In this document: positions 30,937-39,563 of the stretch, one piece after another
How the letters are laid out: the number at the start of each line of letters is the position of its first letter
Position numbering within the stretch: position 1 is the stretch's first letter
Source: JBBECF01 sp040881945
GTDB lineage: Bacteria > Pseudomonadota > Alphaproteobacteria > Dongiales > Dongiaceae
Assembly: GCA_040881945.1 (NCBI GenBank)
Contig: JBBECF010000048.1
Location: 1 to 39,624, forward strand
Direction of reading: 5' to 3'
DNA: 39,624 nt
Program-made: the position numbers and the translations under genes
Notes under the pieces: model-generated
Told to the model about the DNA's origin: nothing
Seen by the model: the letters and a program-made list of their open reading frames with translations, nothing else
Database searches by the model: none

Positions 30937-32277
30937 TCAGCTCCACGGGAACGGGCTGTGCGAGGTCGGATGCAGCCGGCCCGCGGCGAAGCGCGAGAAG
31001 CGGAAGGGCTCCAGGAGCTCGCTGCCCGCGCCGACGATGTCGTCGGCGACCAGCTTGCCGACCCCGATCATCTTATAGCCGTGGTTGGAATCGGCAATGA
31101 CGTAGACGTTCTCGCAGAACCGGTCGAACACGGGGAAGCTGTCGGCGGTAAAGCAGCCGATGCCGCCCGACGGCTCCTTCTTGTAGCGGGCGATCTGCCC
31201 TTCGAAGCGCTTCTGGCAGAAGGCGAGCGCCGAGCACCACATATGCGCGAAGTCGTCGCCGACGATGAAGTCGGGCGATTCCGGCCCATAGGGATCGACG
31301 GCGACCTCGGCGGGATCGGTCGCGATCTTGTACGGCATGGCGCCGCCCTGGACGCCGCCGAAGTTGAAATCCGGCTTGTAGTAGATGCCCCACATCCGGT
31401 CGGTGATGAGCGAGCCGTCGACGTCGGAATACAGCGGCGCGTCGGTGTCGACATGGATGACCGGCGGCATCTTGCCGTCGTTGGTCTTCTGGTGGTTCGG
31501 GTCGACGCCGAGCGTGCCTTCCTGCAGGCTCCAGTACACCCACATCGGCACGCCGCGATGCAACTGGCCGTCGCGGCCCTTGACCTCGATGGCCGCCGGC
31601 AGCTCCAGCATGTCCCAGATCTGCTTGACCCACGGCCCGACGCCGACGACCACCGCATCGCAGGAAATCGGCCCGCGCTCGGTCTCGACCGCCGTCACGG
31701 CGCCCGCGCCATCCTTGCGGAAGCCGACGACCTTGAGGCCGGTGACGATGCGCACGCCCTCGGCCTCGGCCTTGCGCGCCAGGCCGTAGATCGAAGCGGT
31801 GTTGTTGGCGTAGCCGCCGCGCTTTTCGTGCAGCACCGAGGTGATGCCCTGGGCCTGCCAGTCGTCGAGCAGGCCGCGCATGTAGTTCAGGCTGTCCTTC
31901 TCGCCCTCGATGAACACCGATTCGTAGCCGATCTCGCGCTGCTGTTCGTAGATGCTGGCGACGTCGGCGTGCATCGTCTCCGGGCTGATCTGCATGTAGC
32001 CGACCGGATGGTAGCTGAACGCCTCGGCGTCGCTCTCCCAGACCGAGACGCTGTGCGCCATCAGGCGGCGCATCGCCGGCTGGAAATAGTTGTTGCGCAC
32101 CACGCCGCAGGCGATGCCCGAGGCCCCGGCGGCGATCCCGGTCTTGTCCACGACCAGGATATCCTTGCCGCCGCCCCTGCCCGATTTCCGCAGATTCTCG
32201 GCGAGATGCCAAGCCGAGCTCAGGCCGTGGACGCCGGCCCCGATGACCAAGTACTTGACATGCGTAGGTAAAGCCAT
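30937..32277 (-). CDS. FAD-dependent oxidoreductase, SoxB/MgdA-like (DAO family)
   Basis: 446 residues. The FAD fold is YLVIGAGVHGLSSAWHLAEN at the N-terminus, followed by DKTGIAAGASGIACGVVRNN and a C-terminal NVYVIADSNHGYKMIGVGKL that closes over FAD. The family oxidises N-alkyl amino acids or amines. It is related to MgdA but is not accompanied by alpha, gamma or delta subunits, so it probably works alone or with a remote partner. A tail HPTSHSPFPWS ends the protein. The ATG at 32277 lies divergent from the GntR gene. It is upstream of and codirectional with the GS-like ligase operon, 113 bp away. It may release the alkyl group from the N-alkylglutamate formed by module 3. Confidence 0.88.
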   Translation of the reverse strand: MALPTHVKYLVIGAGVHGLSSAWHLAENLRKSGRGGGKDILVVDKTGIAAGASGIACGVVRNNYFQPAMRRLMAHSVSVWESDAEAFSYHPVGYMQISPETMHADVASIYEQQREIGYESVFIEGEKDSLNYMRGLLDDWQAQGITSVLHEKRGGYANNTASIYGLARKAEAEGVRIVTGLKVVGFRKDGAGAVTAVETERGPISCDAVVVGVGPWVKQIWDMLELPAAIEVKGRDGQLHRGVPMWVYWSLQEGTLGVDPNHQKTNDGKMPPVIHVDTDAPLYSDVDGSLITDRMWGIYYKPDFNFGGVQGGAMPYKIATDPAEVAVDPYGPESPDFIVGDDFAHMWCSALAFCQKRFEGQIARYKKEPSGGIGCFTADSFPVFDRFCENVYVIADSNHGYKMIGVGKLVADDIVGAGSELLEPFRFSRFAAGRLHPTSHSPFPWS

Positions 32278-32338
32278 GTCGCGCCCCTTCCCGGTCCGTC
32301 ATTCCCTCGTGCGCCCGGCGCGGCGGCGGCGCATGGGC

Positions 32339-32393
32339 TTGACGGGAACGAGCCGCAATACAATCATAAGCCGGTCCGTTTTCAAACCAATTT
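32339..32393. promoter_or_regulatory. Divergent promoter/operator region of the FAD oxidoreductase and GntR genes
   Basis: On the plus strand TTGACG (32339-32344) is followed by an AT-rich ATACAATCATAAG where a -10 should lie. On the minus strand a TTGAAA box within TTTTCAAACCAATTTT is followed 17 bp on by TGTATT. ACCAATTT at 32386-32393 sits on the minus-strand -35 and matches the octamer upstream of the ligase operon. A GntR protein bound here could control both directions. Confidence 0.45.
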
Positions 32394-32410
32394 TTTGCAA
32401 AGGCACAGGA

Positions 32411-33151
32411 ATGGCGAAAATTGGTGTCCGCGGCGCGCCGGACCGGAACGGCGACCCCGGGTCGCGCGTGATCGCCGACCCGGTGCGCGGCTCGGCCTGG
32501 ATCACCGCGCAGCTTCGCCAGGCAATTCGGGAGGGGGGCTATGCCCACGGCGAGAAGCTGCCGGCCGAACGCCAGCTCGCCGAAGCCTTCGGCGCCTCGC
32601 GCACCACGGTGCGCATCGCCCTCGGCCAGCTCGAGGCGGATCGCCTGGTCAGGCGGCGCGTCGGCAGCGGCACCTTCGTCAACTACCGCCCGCCCGGCGA
32701 CTCCGAGGACATCGCCGAACAGACCAGCCCGATCGAGTTGATCGACGTGCGGCTGGGCGTCGAGCCGCACATGGTCCGTCTGGCGGTACTGAACGCCGCC
32801 GCCCGCGACATCGACCGGCTGGCCGAGGCGATCCAGCGCATAGACGCCGAGTGCATCGACGCCGAGGGCTTCACCCGCTGGGACGAGCAGTTCCACCTGC
32901 TGATCGCGGAAAGCACGCGCAACCCGCTGATGGTCTGGATCTATCGCCAGATCAACGAGGTCCGCGCCCACGCCCAGTGGGATTCGATGAAGGACAAGGT
33001 GCTGACCGCGGCGCGGATCGCCGAGTACAACCGCCAGCACCGCGCCCTGTTCGAGGCGCTGCGCAGCCGCGACGTCGAGGCGGCGGTGGCGATCGTCACC
33101 AACCACCTGCACTACGCCCGCCGGCAGTTGCTCGGCGCCGACGGCGTGTGA
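32411..33151 (+). CDS. GntR-family transcriptional regulator, FCD type
   Basis: 246 residues. Winged helix at about 28-92 (EKLPAERQLAEAFGASRTTV, RRRVGSGTFV), then the all-helical FCD ligand domain with the usual metal ligands D158, H162, H210 and H232 (DEQFHLLIAEST, NRQHRALFEAL, NHLHYARR). FCD sensors commonly bind carboxylates, including amino-acid-like ones. The start at 32411 (MAKIGVRG) has AAAGG upstream, and longer frames upstream lack support. It is divergent from the FAD oxidoreductase and 13 bp before the EamA gene. It is the likely regulator of the module-3 genes and the transporter, sensing an unknown ligand. Confidence 0.92.
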   Translation: MAKIGVRGAPDRNGDPGSRVIADPVRGSAWITAQLRQAIREGGYAHGEKLPAERQLAEAFGASRTTVRIALGQLEADRLVRRRVGSGTFVNYRPPGDSEDIAEQTSPIELIDVRLGVEPHMVRLAVLNAAARDIDRLAEAIQRIDAECIDAEGFTRWDEQFHLLIAESTRNPLMVWIYRQINEVRAHAQWDSMKDKVLTAARIAEYNRQHRALFEALRSRDVEAAVAIVTNHLHYARRQLLGADGV

Positions 33152-33164
33152 GCGCGCCGCCGCG

Positions 33165-34022
33165 ATGACGCCCGGCCTGTGGGGCGCGGTCGGCGCGGTG
33201 AGCTGGGGTGCGGCCGATTTCGCCGCCCGCTTCAGTGGCCGCGCGATGGGCCACGAGAGCGCCCTGTTCGGGATGCTGGCGGCCGGTTCCGTCATCCTCA
33301 CGCTATGGGTCTGGCTCGCCGGGACACCGCTTTCCTGGCCTCCCGCCACCCTGTGGCTGCTGGGGGTGGCCGGGCTGGCCACGATGCTGGCGACGTTGTG
33401 GCTTTACCAGGCGCTCGCGCGGGGGCCGGTTTCCATTGTCTCGCCCATCGTCGGGAGCTACCCCGCGCTGGTCGTGGCCTTTACCGTGCTCGCCGGCGCC
33501 CGGCCGACGGCCTTGCAATGGGGGGGCATGGCCCTGACGCTGATCGGCGTCGGCATCGTCGCGCGTTGCGCCGACAACTTCGAGGTGGACGGCCGGATCG
33601 CGCGCGGCAACCTGCGGACGACACTGGTCATTGCGCTGGTGTCCTCGCTGGCCTTCGCGGCCGCGGTGTTCGTCGCCCAGCGCGCCGTGCCGATATACGG
33701 CACGCTGCAGACGCTGTGGGCGACGCGGCTCGTGAGCCTCCTCGCCGTCTGTGCCCTGTTCGCCGGCCGCCGCCGGCCGCCGGCGGTGCCCGCGCGCTGG
33801 TGGCCGATCATCGCCATGCAGGGCACGCTCGATTCCGGCGGCTACCTCGCGCTCTATGCGGGCAGCGTGGGTCCGAGCTCGGAGATCGCCGCGGTCACGG
33901 CCTCGGCCTTCGGGGCGGTCACCACCCTCCTCGCCCGCCTGCTGCTGCGCGAACCCATGAGCCTGTTGCAGTGGCTGGGCATCGCCGTCATCTTCACCGG
34001 CGTGGCGATTCTGTCGGCCTGA
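33165..34022 (+). CDS. EamA/DMT-family transporter
   Basis: 285 residues with about ten hydrophobic segments in two repeated halves (GLWGAVGAVSWGAADFAARF opening, GSYPALVVAFTVLAGARPTA and, in the second half, GTLQTLWATRLVSLLAVCAL and SVGPSSEIAAVTASAFGAVT). DMT permeases usually export or exchange small metabolites. The gene starts 13 bp after the GntR stop, so the two are probably cotranscribed. That makes export of a module-3 substrate or product plausible. The ribosome site is weak. Confidence 0.9.
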   Translation: MTPGLWGAVGAVSWGAADFAARFSGRAMGHESALFGMLAAGSVILTLWVWLAGTPLSWPPATLWLLGVAGLATMLATLWLYQALARGPVSIVSPIVGSYPALVVAFTVLAGARPTALQWGGMALTLIGVGIVARCADNFEVDGRIARGNLRTTLVIALVSSLAFAAAVFVAQRAVPIYGTLQTLWATRLVSLLAVCALFAGRRRPPAVPARWWPIIAMQGTLDSGGYLALYAGSVGPSSEIAAVTASAFGAVTTLLARLLLREPMSLLQWLGIAVIFTGVAILSA

Positions 34023-34028
34023 GGCCGA

Positions 34029-34643
34029 TCAGTCGAAGACGCCCTGGGTGATCGGCACGTGGCCGGGCTGGTCGGCCACGCGGTCGAGCCAGGCGCGCAG
34101 GTTGCGATAGCCGGACAGGTCGAAATCGCCCTCCTCGGCGACATGGGTGTAGGCATAGAGCGCGATGTCGGCGATGCCGTAGCGGTCGCCGGCGAGGAAC
34201 TTGCGGCCGTCGAGGTGGCGGTCCATGACGGCCAACGCCTGGTGGCCGCGCTCCCACTTCTCCTTCAGCCGCTCCTGCCATTCCCGCCGCTTGTTCAGCG
34301 AATGGATCCAGAAACGCGCCACCGCGATGTAGGGCTCGTGGCTGTACTGCTCGAAGAACAGCCATTGCAGCGTCTCGGCTCGGCCCCAGCGGTCGTCGGC
34401 GAGGAACCGCGTCCCTTCCGCAAGATAGAACAGGATGGCATTCGATTCGACGAGGCGCCGGCCGTCCTCGAATTCGAGCACCGGGATCTTACCGTTGGGG
34501 TTGATCGCGAGGAACTCCGGCGTGCGGGTCTCGCCCTTCAGGATGTCCCGCTCGACCAGCTCGAAAACAAGCCCGAGCTGGCACAGCAACAACCGCACCT
34601 TGTAGCCGTTGCCCGACGGCAGGTAGTCGTAAAGCCTGAGCAT
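34029..34643 (-). CDS. Glutathione S-transferase family protein
   Basis: 204 residues. The N-terminal thioredoxin-like domain is MLRLYDYLPSGNGYKVRLLL with the glutathione signature NPNGKIPVLE and ESNAILFYLA; a helical C-terminal domain follows (KFLAGDRYGIADIALYAYTH). The YLPSGNGYKV active-site region suggests a serine-type bacterial GST. The ATG at 34643 is chosen because the fold starts there; upstream frame extension would add about 50 unsupported residues. It converges with the EamA gene (6 bp apart) and is divergent from the MBL hydrolase. A C1-related role (formaldehyde or formylglutathione) cannot be inferred. Confidence 0.92.
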   Translation of the reverse strand: MLRLYDYLPSGNGYKVRLLLCQLGLVFELVERDILKGETRTPEFLAINPNGKIPVLEFEDGRRLVESNAILFYLAEGTRFLADDRWGRAETLQWLFFEQYSHEPYIAVARFWIHSLNKRREWQERLKEKWERGHQALAVMDRHLDGRKFLAGDRYGIADIALYAYTHVAEEGDFDLSGYRNLRAWLDRVADQPGHVPITQGVFD

Positions 34644-34710
34644 GGGGCGGCCTCGTTCGCGCGCGATCCCCTTATACTGCGGTTTCGTCGGCCGTGCTAT
34701 GCTCGCCCTC

Positions 34711-35469
34711 ATGCGCGTGGCGACGCCCGAGACCTGGTACGAGACCAAGGCCCTCGACGACGGCGTGACCCATATCTGGGAACCGCACATCAAGCCGTTC
34801 TACCGCTGCAACATCTGGCATGTGCGCGGGCGTGACCGGGATCTCCTGCTCGATTCGGGCATGGGCGTCGTGTCCTTGCGCGCGCGGGTGGCGGCGCTCG
34901 CCGGGCGGCCGCTGCTCGCGGTCGCCAGCCACACGCATTTCGACCACATCGGCTCGCACCACGAATTCGCCGAGCGCGCCGTGCATCGCGCCGAGGCCGA
35001 CATCCTGGCCGCGCCCAGCCGGGACAGCACGCTTGCCGAACGCTACGTCACGGACGACATTTTTACGGCCCTGCCCCCGGGCGGCTACGACTCGCGCGCG
35101 TATCGCGTGGCCGCCGCGCCGGCGACCCGGCTGCTCGGCGACGGCGACGCGATCGACCTCGGCGACCGCCGGCTCGAGGTGCTGCACCTGCCCGGCCATT
35201 CGCCCGGCTCGATCGCGCTCTGGGAGGCGGCGACCGGCATCTTGTTCTCCGGCGACGCGGTCTATGACGGGCCGCTGATCGACGACTGCTACCATTCCGA
35301 CGTCGCCGATTACCTCGCCAGCATGGAGCGGCTCCGCCGCCTGCCGGTGCGCGGTGTCCATGGCGGCCACTTCCCGAGCTTCGGCCGCGACCGGTTCCTG
35401 CGCCTGATCGACGACTACGTCGCCGGCAAGCGGCGTCCTGGCTGCCCGGCGGAGGCGGCGCGCGGCTGA
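34711..35469 (+). CDS. MBL-fold metallo-hydrolase
   Basis: 252 residues. The zinc motif is SHTHFDHIGSHHEF (H74, H76, D78, H79), with the second-shell GHSPGSIALW (His) and SGDAVYDG (Asp), and a late GVHGGHFPSF (His). This is the pattern of glyoxalase II/AHL-lactonase-like hydrolases, but the substrate is unclear. ATGs at 34699 and 34711 are both possible, and no ribosome site decides; a TATACT -10-like box is at 34673-34678. Divergent from the GST, which could suggest joint thioester or glutathione chemistry, but that is inference. Confidence 0.9.
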   Translation: MRVATPETWYETKALDDGVTHIWEPHIKPFYRCNIWHVRGRDRDLLLDSGMGVVSLRARVAALAGRPLLAVASHTHFDHIGSHHEFAERAVHRAEADILAAPSRDSTLAERYVTDDIFTALPPGGYDSRAYRVAAAPATRLLGDGDAIDLGDRRLEVLHLPGHSPGSIALWEAATGILFSGDAVYDGPLIDDCYHSDVADYLASMERLRRLPVRGVHGGHFPSFGRDRFLRLIDDYVAGKRRPGCPAEAARG

Positions 35470-35484
35470 ACGCTGGCGCGGGAT

Positions 35485-36774
35485 TCAGGTGCCCGGCTGC
35501 GCCGTGATGCCGAGTCTGTCGAGGGCTTCGCCGATCGGGATGAAGAAGTTCAGATGGGAGGCGGCGTCGCCGAGGGCGACCGTGAGGTCGGCGATGCCCA
35601 GGACGTTACCCTGGGCATCGAGCAGGGGGCCGCCGCTATTGCCGGGCAGAACGCCGACATCGCCCTGGATGAACGCCTGGCCGTCCAGCGGGCGGTTGGC
35701 GCTGACGATGCCACGGGTGAGCGTGCCCTGATATTCCTTATCGAGTGGCGAGCCAAGGACGTAGACCTCGGTGCCCTGCGCCGGCGTCCGTAGGTTGAGG
35801 GGCAGGCCCGTGGTATGCACCGGTTCGGTCCTGACGAGCGCCACGTCGCGGCGGGCGTCGGCGGCCAGCACCTCGCCCACGACCTCACGCCCGGTGAGGA
35901 GCCTCACCTTGACATAGTTGGCGCCCCGGACGACGTGCTCATTGGTCAGCAAGTGGCCGCGGTCGTCGATGAAGAAGCCAGAGCCATGCCCATCGCCGGC
36001 GAAGACGGTAACGACGTTCAGGCGGACCTCGTCCAAATGCTCCGCCATGGCCGTCGAGTAGAGGCGCGGCGAGCCTATGACCAGGCCGAGTTTGGGCGCC
36101 GCGGCGACCGCCGCCGGCCCGCCGCCAGTCAGCAGGTCGTGGAGGCCCTGGTCCGCGAGCATATGCCGGGTCGCCTGCGCGAAGGCCATGGTCACCACCT
36201 CGTCGATGGGGAAAGGCCGGTTTTCGGCGATCTTGCCGCGGCCTTCCGTTCGCAGCTCGTAAACCACCTTGCGATCGAGACGACTATAAACCTGCCAGGC
36301 TACCTCCATGTAGCCCTCGCCCCGGCCGTCGGTAGTGTTTCCCCAGCCAAGATACGGGAAGCAGACATTGGCGAGCATCTTTTCCACGCTACCGGCGATC
36401 AGATACTCGGCCTTCCAGTCCTCGGGGTCCTCGAACAACGCGTCCGGGTCGCCGACGACCCGGTAGTTCGCCGCCTTCAGCTCGTCGCGAAAGACTTCGG
36501 TCAGCTCGTCGTCGTCGATTCGCAGCCGGCCGCCGCCGTAGACGAGCGCCGAGTCCGGAGTGCAGAAAACGCCCCACTCGAGTGCGCCGATGGTTTCGCC
36601 GCGGCGGATTTTGACGACGACGGCGCGGAGCTGTACCGGCCGGCTGCCCTCCGGGCTGGCCGCCACGATGGCGGTCTTGTCGGCGACCTCCGGGATCTTC
36701 GCCGACGGGACGCAGCCGGCCATGCCCAGCCCGAGCAGCGTCAGCAACGCGCCGCGCAGCCATGACCATGTCAT
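35485..36774 (-). CDS. Lipoprotein with C-terminal trypsin-like serine protease domain
   Basis: 429 residues. A lipoprotein signal peptide ends at the lipobox GMAGC (C21), so the protein is membrane-anchored in the envelope. Residues about 25-215 are an N-terminal domain that I do not recognise (RVVGDPDALFEDPEDWKAEY, WQVYSRLDRKVVYELRTEGR), reminiscent of lipoproteins that hold a TolB-like fold. Residues about 235-420 are a trypsin/HtrA-like protease with H280 (LTNEHVV), D310 (RRDVALVRT) and S380 (LPGNSGGPLL) all present. There is no PDZ domain. The ATG at 36774 has a GGAGGGAGG ribosome site. It is downstream of potA on the same strand but has its own promoter. Confidence 0.9.
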   Translation of the reverse strand: MTWSWLRGALLTLLGLGMAGCVPSAKIPEVADKTAIVAASPEGSRPVQLRAVVVKIRRGETIGALEWGVFCTPDSALVYGGGRLRIDDDELTEVFRDELKAANYRVVGDPDALFEDPEDWKAEYLIAGSVEKMLANVCFPYLGWGNTTDGRGEGYMEVAWQVYSRLDRKVVYELRTEGRGKIAENRPFPIDEVVTMAFAQATRHMLADQGLHDLLTGGGPAAVAAAPKLGLVIGSPRLYSTAMAEHLDEVRLNVVTVFAGDGHGSGFFIDDRGHLLTNEHVVRGANYVKVRLLTGREVVGEVLAADARRDVALVRTEPVHTTGLPLNLRTPAQGTEVYVLGSPLDKEYQGTLTRGIVSANRPLDGQAFIQGDVGVLPGNSGGPLLDAQGNVLGIADLTVALGDAASHLNFFIPIGEALDRLGITAQPGT

Positions 36775-36815
36775 ACGCGCCTCCCTCCGTGCGGCCGGCA
36801 ATTCCACGTGGGTCC

Positions 36816-36843
36816 AGTATAGCGGCGTCCCGGCGCCCGACAA
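36816..36843 (-). promoter_or_regulatory. Sigma70-like promoter for the protease lipoprotein gene
   Basis: On the minus strand TTGTCG (36843-36838), a 16-bp spacer and TATACT (36821-36816) lie in the 73-bp gap after potA. The distance to the ATG at 36774 is about 42 bp, with a strong ribosome site between. This separates the protease from the transporter operon. Confidence 0.6.
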
Positions 36844-36847
36844 CGGC

Positions 36848-37909
36848 TCAATCCCTGAGCAGCACGAGGTCGCCCGGGCGGACGCGCAGCTCGACCGCGG
36901 CACCGACGGCGACCGGCGCATCGACGGCCAGGCGCAGCAGCAGCGGCAGGCCACCGGCCTCGACGCGGCAGCGCAGATGCGTGCCCTGGAACGACAGCTC
37001 GACGACGCCGCCACGGCCGAGCGGCACCGCGTCGTCGTCGGCGGCGGACCCGAGCAGCAGCCGTTCCGGGCGCACCAGCAGATGCACGTCGTCGCCGACG
37101 CGGCCCGCGCCCGCCGCCGGCAGGGGCCCGAGCGGCGTCTCGACGCGGCATCGGCCGGCGGCGGCCGCGACGACGCGGCCGGCGAGGATGTTGCTTTCGC
37201 CCATGAAGGTCGCCGCGAACACGCTTGCCGGCCTGAGGTAGATCCGGTCGGGCGGGCCGCTGTCCTCGATCCGACCGCGGTTGAGCAGGACGATGGTGTC
37301 GGCGATGCTCATCGCCTCCTCCTGGTCGTGGGTGACGTGGACGAAGCTGGTGCCGAGGCGTTTCTGGATGCGCACCAGCTCACCTTGCATCTGCCGCCGC
37401 AGCGTCAGGTCGAGCGCCCCCAGGGGCTCGTCGAGCAGCAGGACGGCCGGGGCCACGGCGATGGCGCGGGCCAGCGCGACGCGCTGACGCTGGCCGCCGG
37501 AAAGGTTATGGACGGCGCGCGCGCCGAATCCTTCGAGTCCGACCAGGCGCAGTACGTCCTCGGCGCGGCGCCTGCGTTCGGCCTTCGCCACCTTGCGCAT
37601 CCTCAGGCCGAAGCCGACATTGGCGCCGACGCTCATATGCGGGAACAGGGCGTAGTCCTGGAACACGGTCGCGGTCGGGCGCCGCGCCGGCGGCAGCGCG
37701 GTCACGTCGACGCCGCCGATCCGCACGCGGCCCGCGCTGGGGGGCACGAAGCCGCCGAGCATCGACAGGATCGTCGTCTTGCCGCTGCCCGAGGGGCCGA
37801 GCAGCACGACGTACTCGCCGGGCGCGATCGAAAGGTCGACGCCCTCGACCGCGACGGCGCCGTCGTAACGCTTGCCGAGACCGATCAGCTCGACCAGCGC
37901 TTCAGCCAT
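36848..37909 (-). CDS. potA: Polyamine-type ABC transporter ATP-binding protein
   Basis: 353 residues. Walker A GPSGSGKTT (38-46), signature LSGGQRQRVALARA, Walker B VLLLDEPLGALDL and switch VTHDQEEAMSIADTI. A C-terminal TOBE region (about 240-353) follows the ATPase domain, as in PotA/UgpC/CysA-type importers. It drives uptake through the PotB/PotC pair encoded upstream. Order potB-potC-potA with overlaps (8 bp with potC). Spermidine/putrescine is the default guess for the subfamily, but the substrate is set by the binding protein outside the window. Confidence 0.93.
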   Translation of the reverse strand: MAEALVELIGLGKRYDGAVAVEGVDLSIAPGEYVVLLGPSGSGKTTILSMLGGFVPPSAGRVRIGGVDVTALPPARRPTATVFQDYALFPHMSVGANVGFGLRMRKVAKAERRRRAEDVLRLVGLEGFGARAVHNLSGGQRQRVALARAIAVAPAVLLLDEPLGALDLTLRRQMQGELVRIQKRLGTSFVHVTHDQEEAMSIADTIVLLNRGRIEDSGPPDRIYLRPASVFAATFMGESNILAGRVVAAAAGRCRVETPLGPLPAAGAGRVGDDVHLLVRPERLLLGSAADDDAVPLGRGGVVELSFQGTHLRCRVEAGGLPLLLRLAVDAPVAVGAAVELRVRPGDLVLLRD

Positions 37910-38687
37910 TCCTGCCCCGGCCCCGCCACAGCAGCAGCTCGACGCACAGCACCAGCACGATCGAGGTGCCGAACACGAATGTCCCGACGGCGTTCAGCTC
38001 CGGGCTCAGGCCCGAGCGCAGCATGCTCCAGATGATGACCGGCAGGGTCGCGTCGAAGCGGCTCAGGAGGAACGCGATCACGAATTCGTCCCAGGACAGC
38101 GTGAAGGCGATGAAGAAGGCGGCCAGCAGCGCCGGCCACAGCATCGGCACCGTGACGTAAAGCATGGCCTTCGCCTCGCTGGCGCCGAGATCGAGGGCGG
38201 CGCGCTCGACGTTGGCCTGATGCTCGCCCATCTGCGAATACAGGATGGCGAAGGCAAGCGGCAGGTTGATGACGACGTGGCCGACGCCGACGGCGAGCAG
38301 CGACTTCGGCAAGGCGAGCCAATTGAACACGATCAGCAGGCCCATGCCGATGATGAGGTAGGAGACCGCGATCGGCGCCATCAGCAGGAACTGGATGGCG
38401 TAGGCGAACCGCGGCCGGCGCCGCGCCAGGCCGTAGGCGGCGAGGAAGCCGAGCACGGTCGCCGCCGCCGAGGACAGCCCGGCCACCGCAACCGAGTTAC
38501 GCAGCGCCGCCATGAGCCGCCGGTCCGCGAACATCGCTTCGTACCAGCGCAGGGAAACGCCGCGGAACGGCGGCACGGGCAGGAGGCCGTCCTGGAACGA
38601 GAACTGCACCAGCGTGACCACCGGCAGGAAGACGAAGGCAAGGACCGCGGCGACGTACAGCACGGCCGGCAGGTCGCGCGGCCGCAT
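37902..38687 (-). CDS. potC: ABC transporter permease, PotC-like
   Basis: 261 residues, six membrane segments. The EAA-type loop is ERAALDLGASEAKAMLYVTV, and DEFVIAFLLSR with TLPVIIWSMLRSGLSPELNA is characteristic of PotC permeases. The ATG at 38687-38685 overlaps the potB stop (TGATG), so translation is coupled. It forms the inner-membrane channel with PotB. Confidence 0.93.
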   Translation of the reverse strand: MRPRDLPAVLYVAAVLAFVFLPVVTLVQFSFQDGLLPVPPFRGVSLRWYEAMFADRRLMAALRNSVAVAGLSSAAATVLGFLAAYGLARRRPRFAYAIQFLLMAPIAVSYLIIGMGLLIVFNWLALPKSLLAVGVGHVVINLPLAFAILYSQMGEHQANVERAALDLGASEAKAMLYVTVPMLWPALLAAFFIAFTLSWDEFVIAFLLSRFDATLPVIIWSMLRSGLSPELNAVGTFVFGTSIVLVLCVELLLWRGRGRNG

Positions 38688-39538
38688 CACACCCGCTCCA
38701 TCCGCAGGCGCTTCGCGGCCACGAGGAACGCCGCCGTGACCACCAGCATGAGGACCATGCTGAGCGCCGACGCCATCGGGAAATTCGCCTGGCGGGAAAC
38801 CTGCAACATGATCGCCTGCGGCAGCAGCAGCTCGCGGCTGCCGCCGAGGATCTGCGGCGTGATGTAGTCGCCGATCGCCAGCACGAAGGTGAGAAAGGCG
38901 CCGGTCGCCACGCCGGGCAGGCTGAGCGGCAGCGTCACGTGCCGGAAGACCTGGAGCGGCGAGGCGCCGAGATCGGCTGCCGCCCGCCGATAGGAGTCCT
39001 TGATCTGCACGAGATTGGCAAAGATGGTGAGCGTCAGCAACATGACGAAGAAGTGGACGAAGCCGAGCACCGTGGCGCCGCGCGTGTTGCCCATGCCGAT
39101 CGGCGTGTCGATCAGGCCAAGCCCGATCAGGCCGGCGTTGAGGACGCCGTTCTCCGACAGCACCAGCAGCCAGCTGTAGGAGCGCACGACATAGGACGTC
39201 CAGAACGGCAGCACGATGAGCACGAGAAGCGCGCGCCGCCAACGCGCGGGCACCCGGTAGGCCAGGATGTAGGCCAGCGGATAGGCGATGACGACGCTGA
39301 GCACGGTGACCGCGATCGTCACCTCGATCGAATTGACCAGCGCCTTGACCAGCGTGCCGTCGCCAAGCGTCGCGAAGGCGCGGTAATTCGCCAGCGACCC
39401 CCAGGCGACGATCCGGTCGCCGATCCGCTCGGCGAAGCTGAGCGCCAGCATGGCGCCAAGCGGCAGCACGAAGAACACGAGCGTCCAGAGGACGGCCGGC
39501 CAGATCGCCCAGGCCTTGACGCCGCCCTCTCGACGCAC
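38687..39538 (-). CDS. potB: ABC transporter permease, PotB-like
   Basis: 283 residues with about six membrane segments, starting at a GTG (39538-39536). The EAA-type loop is RRAAADLGASPLQVFRHVTL, and GDYITPQILGGSRELLL is the PotB-type signature. Preceded by a GGAGCG-like site in the 25-bp gap after the upstream gene. Works with PotC and PotA. Confidence 0.92.
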   Translation of the reverse strand: MRREGGVKAWAIWPAVLWTLVFFVLPLGAMLALSFAERIGDRIVAWGSLANYRAFATLGDGTLVKALVNSIEVTIAVTVLSVVIAYPLAYILAYRVPARWRRALLVLIVLPFWTSYVVRSYSWLLVLSENGVLNAGLIGLGLIDTPIGMGNTRGATVLGFVHFFVMLLTLTIFANLVQIKDSYRRAAADLGASPLQVFRHVTLPLSLPGVATGAFLTFVLAIGDYITPQILGGSRELLLPQAIMLQVSRQANFPMASALSMVLMLVVTAAFLVAAKRLRMERV

Positions 39539-39563
39539 GATCGATCGCGCTCCGCCGCCCGGC

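Noticed and set aside
29357..32277. Reading the GS-like ligase and FAD oxidoreductase as PuuA and PuuB of the gamma-glutamyl-putrescine route
   Set aside because: The ligase N-terminal and active-site motifs do not look like PuuA, and it is tied to a glutamate-synthase-like set that the Puu route does not use. Not formally excluded.
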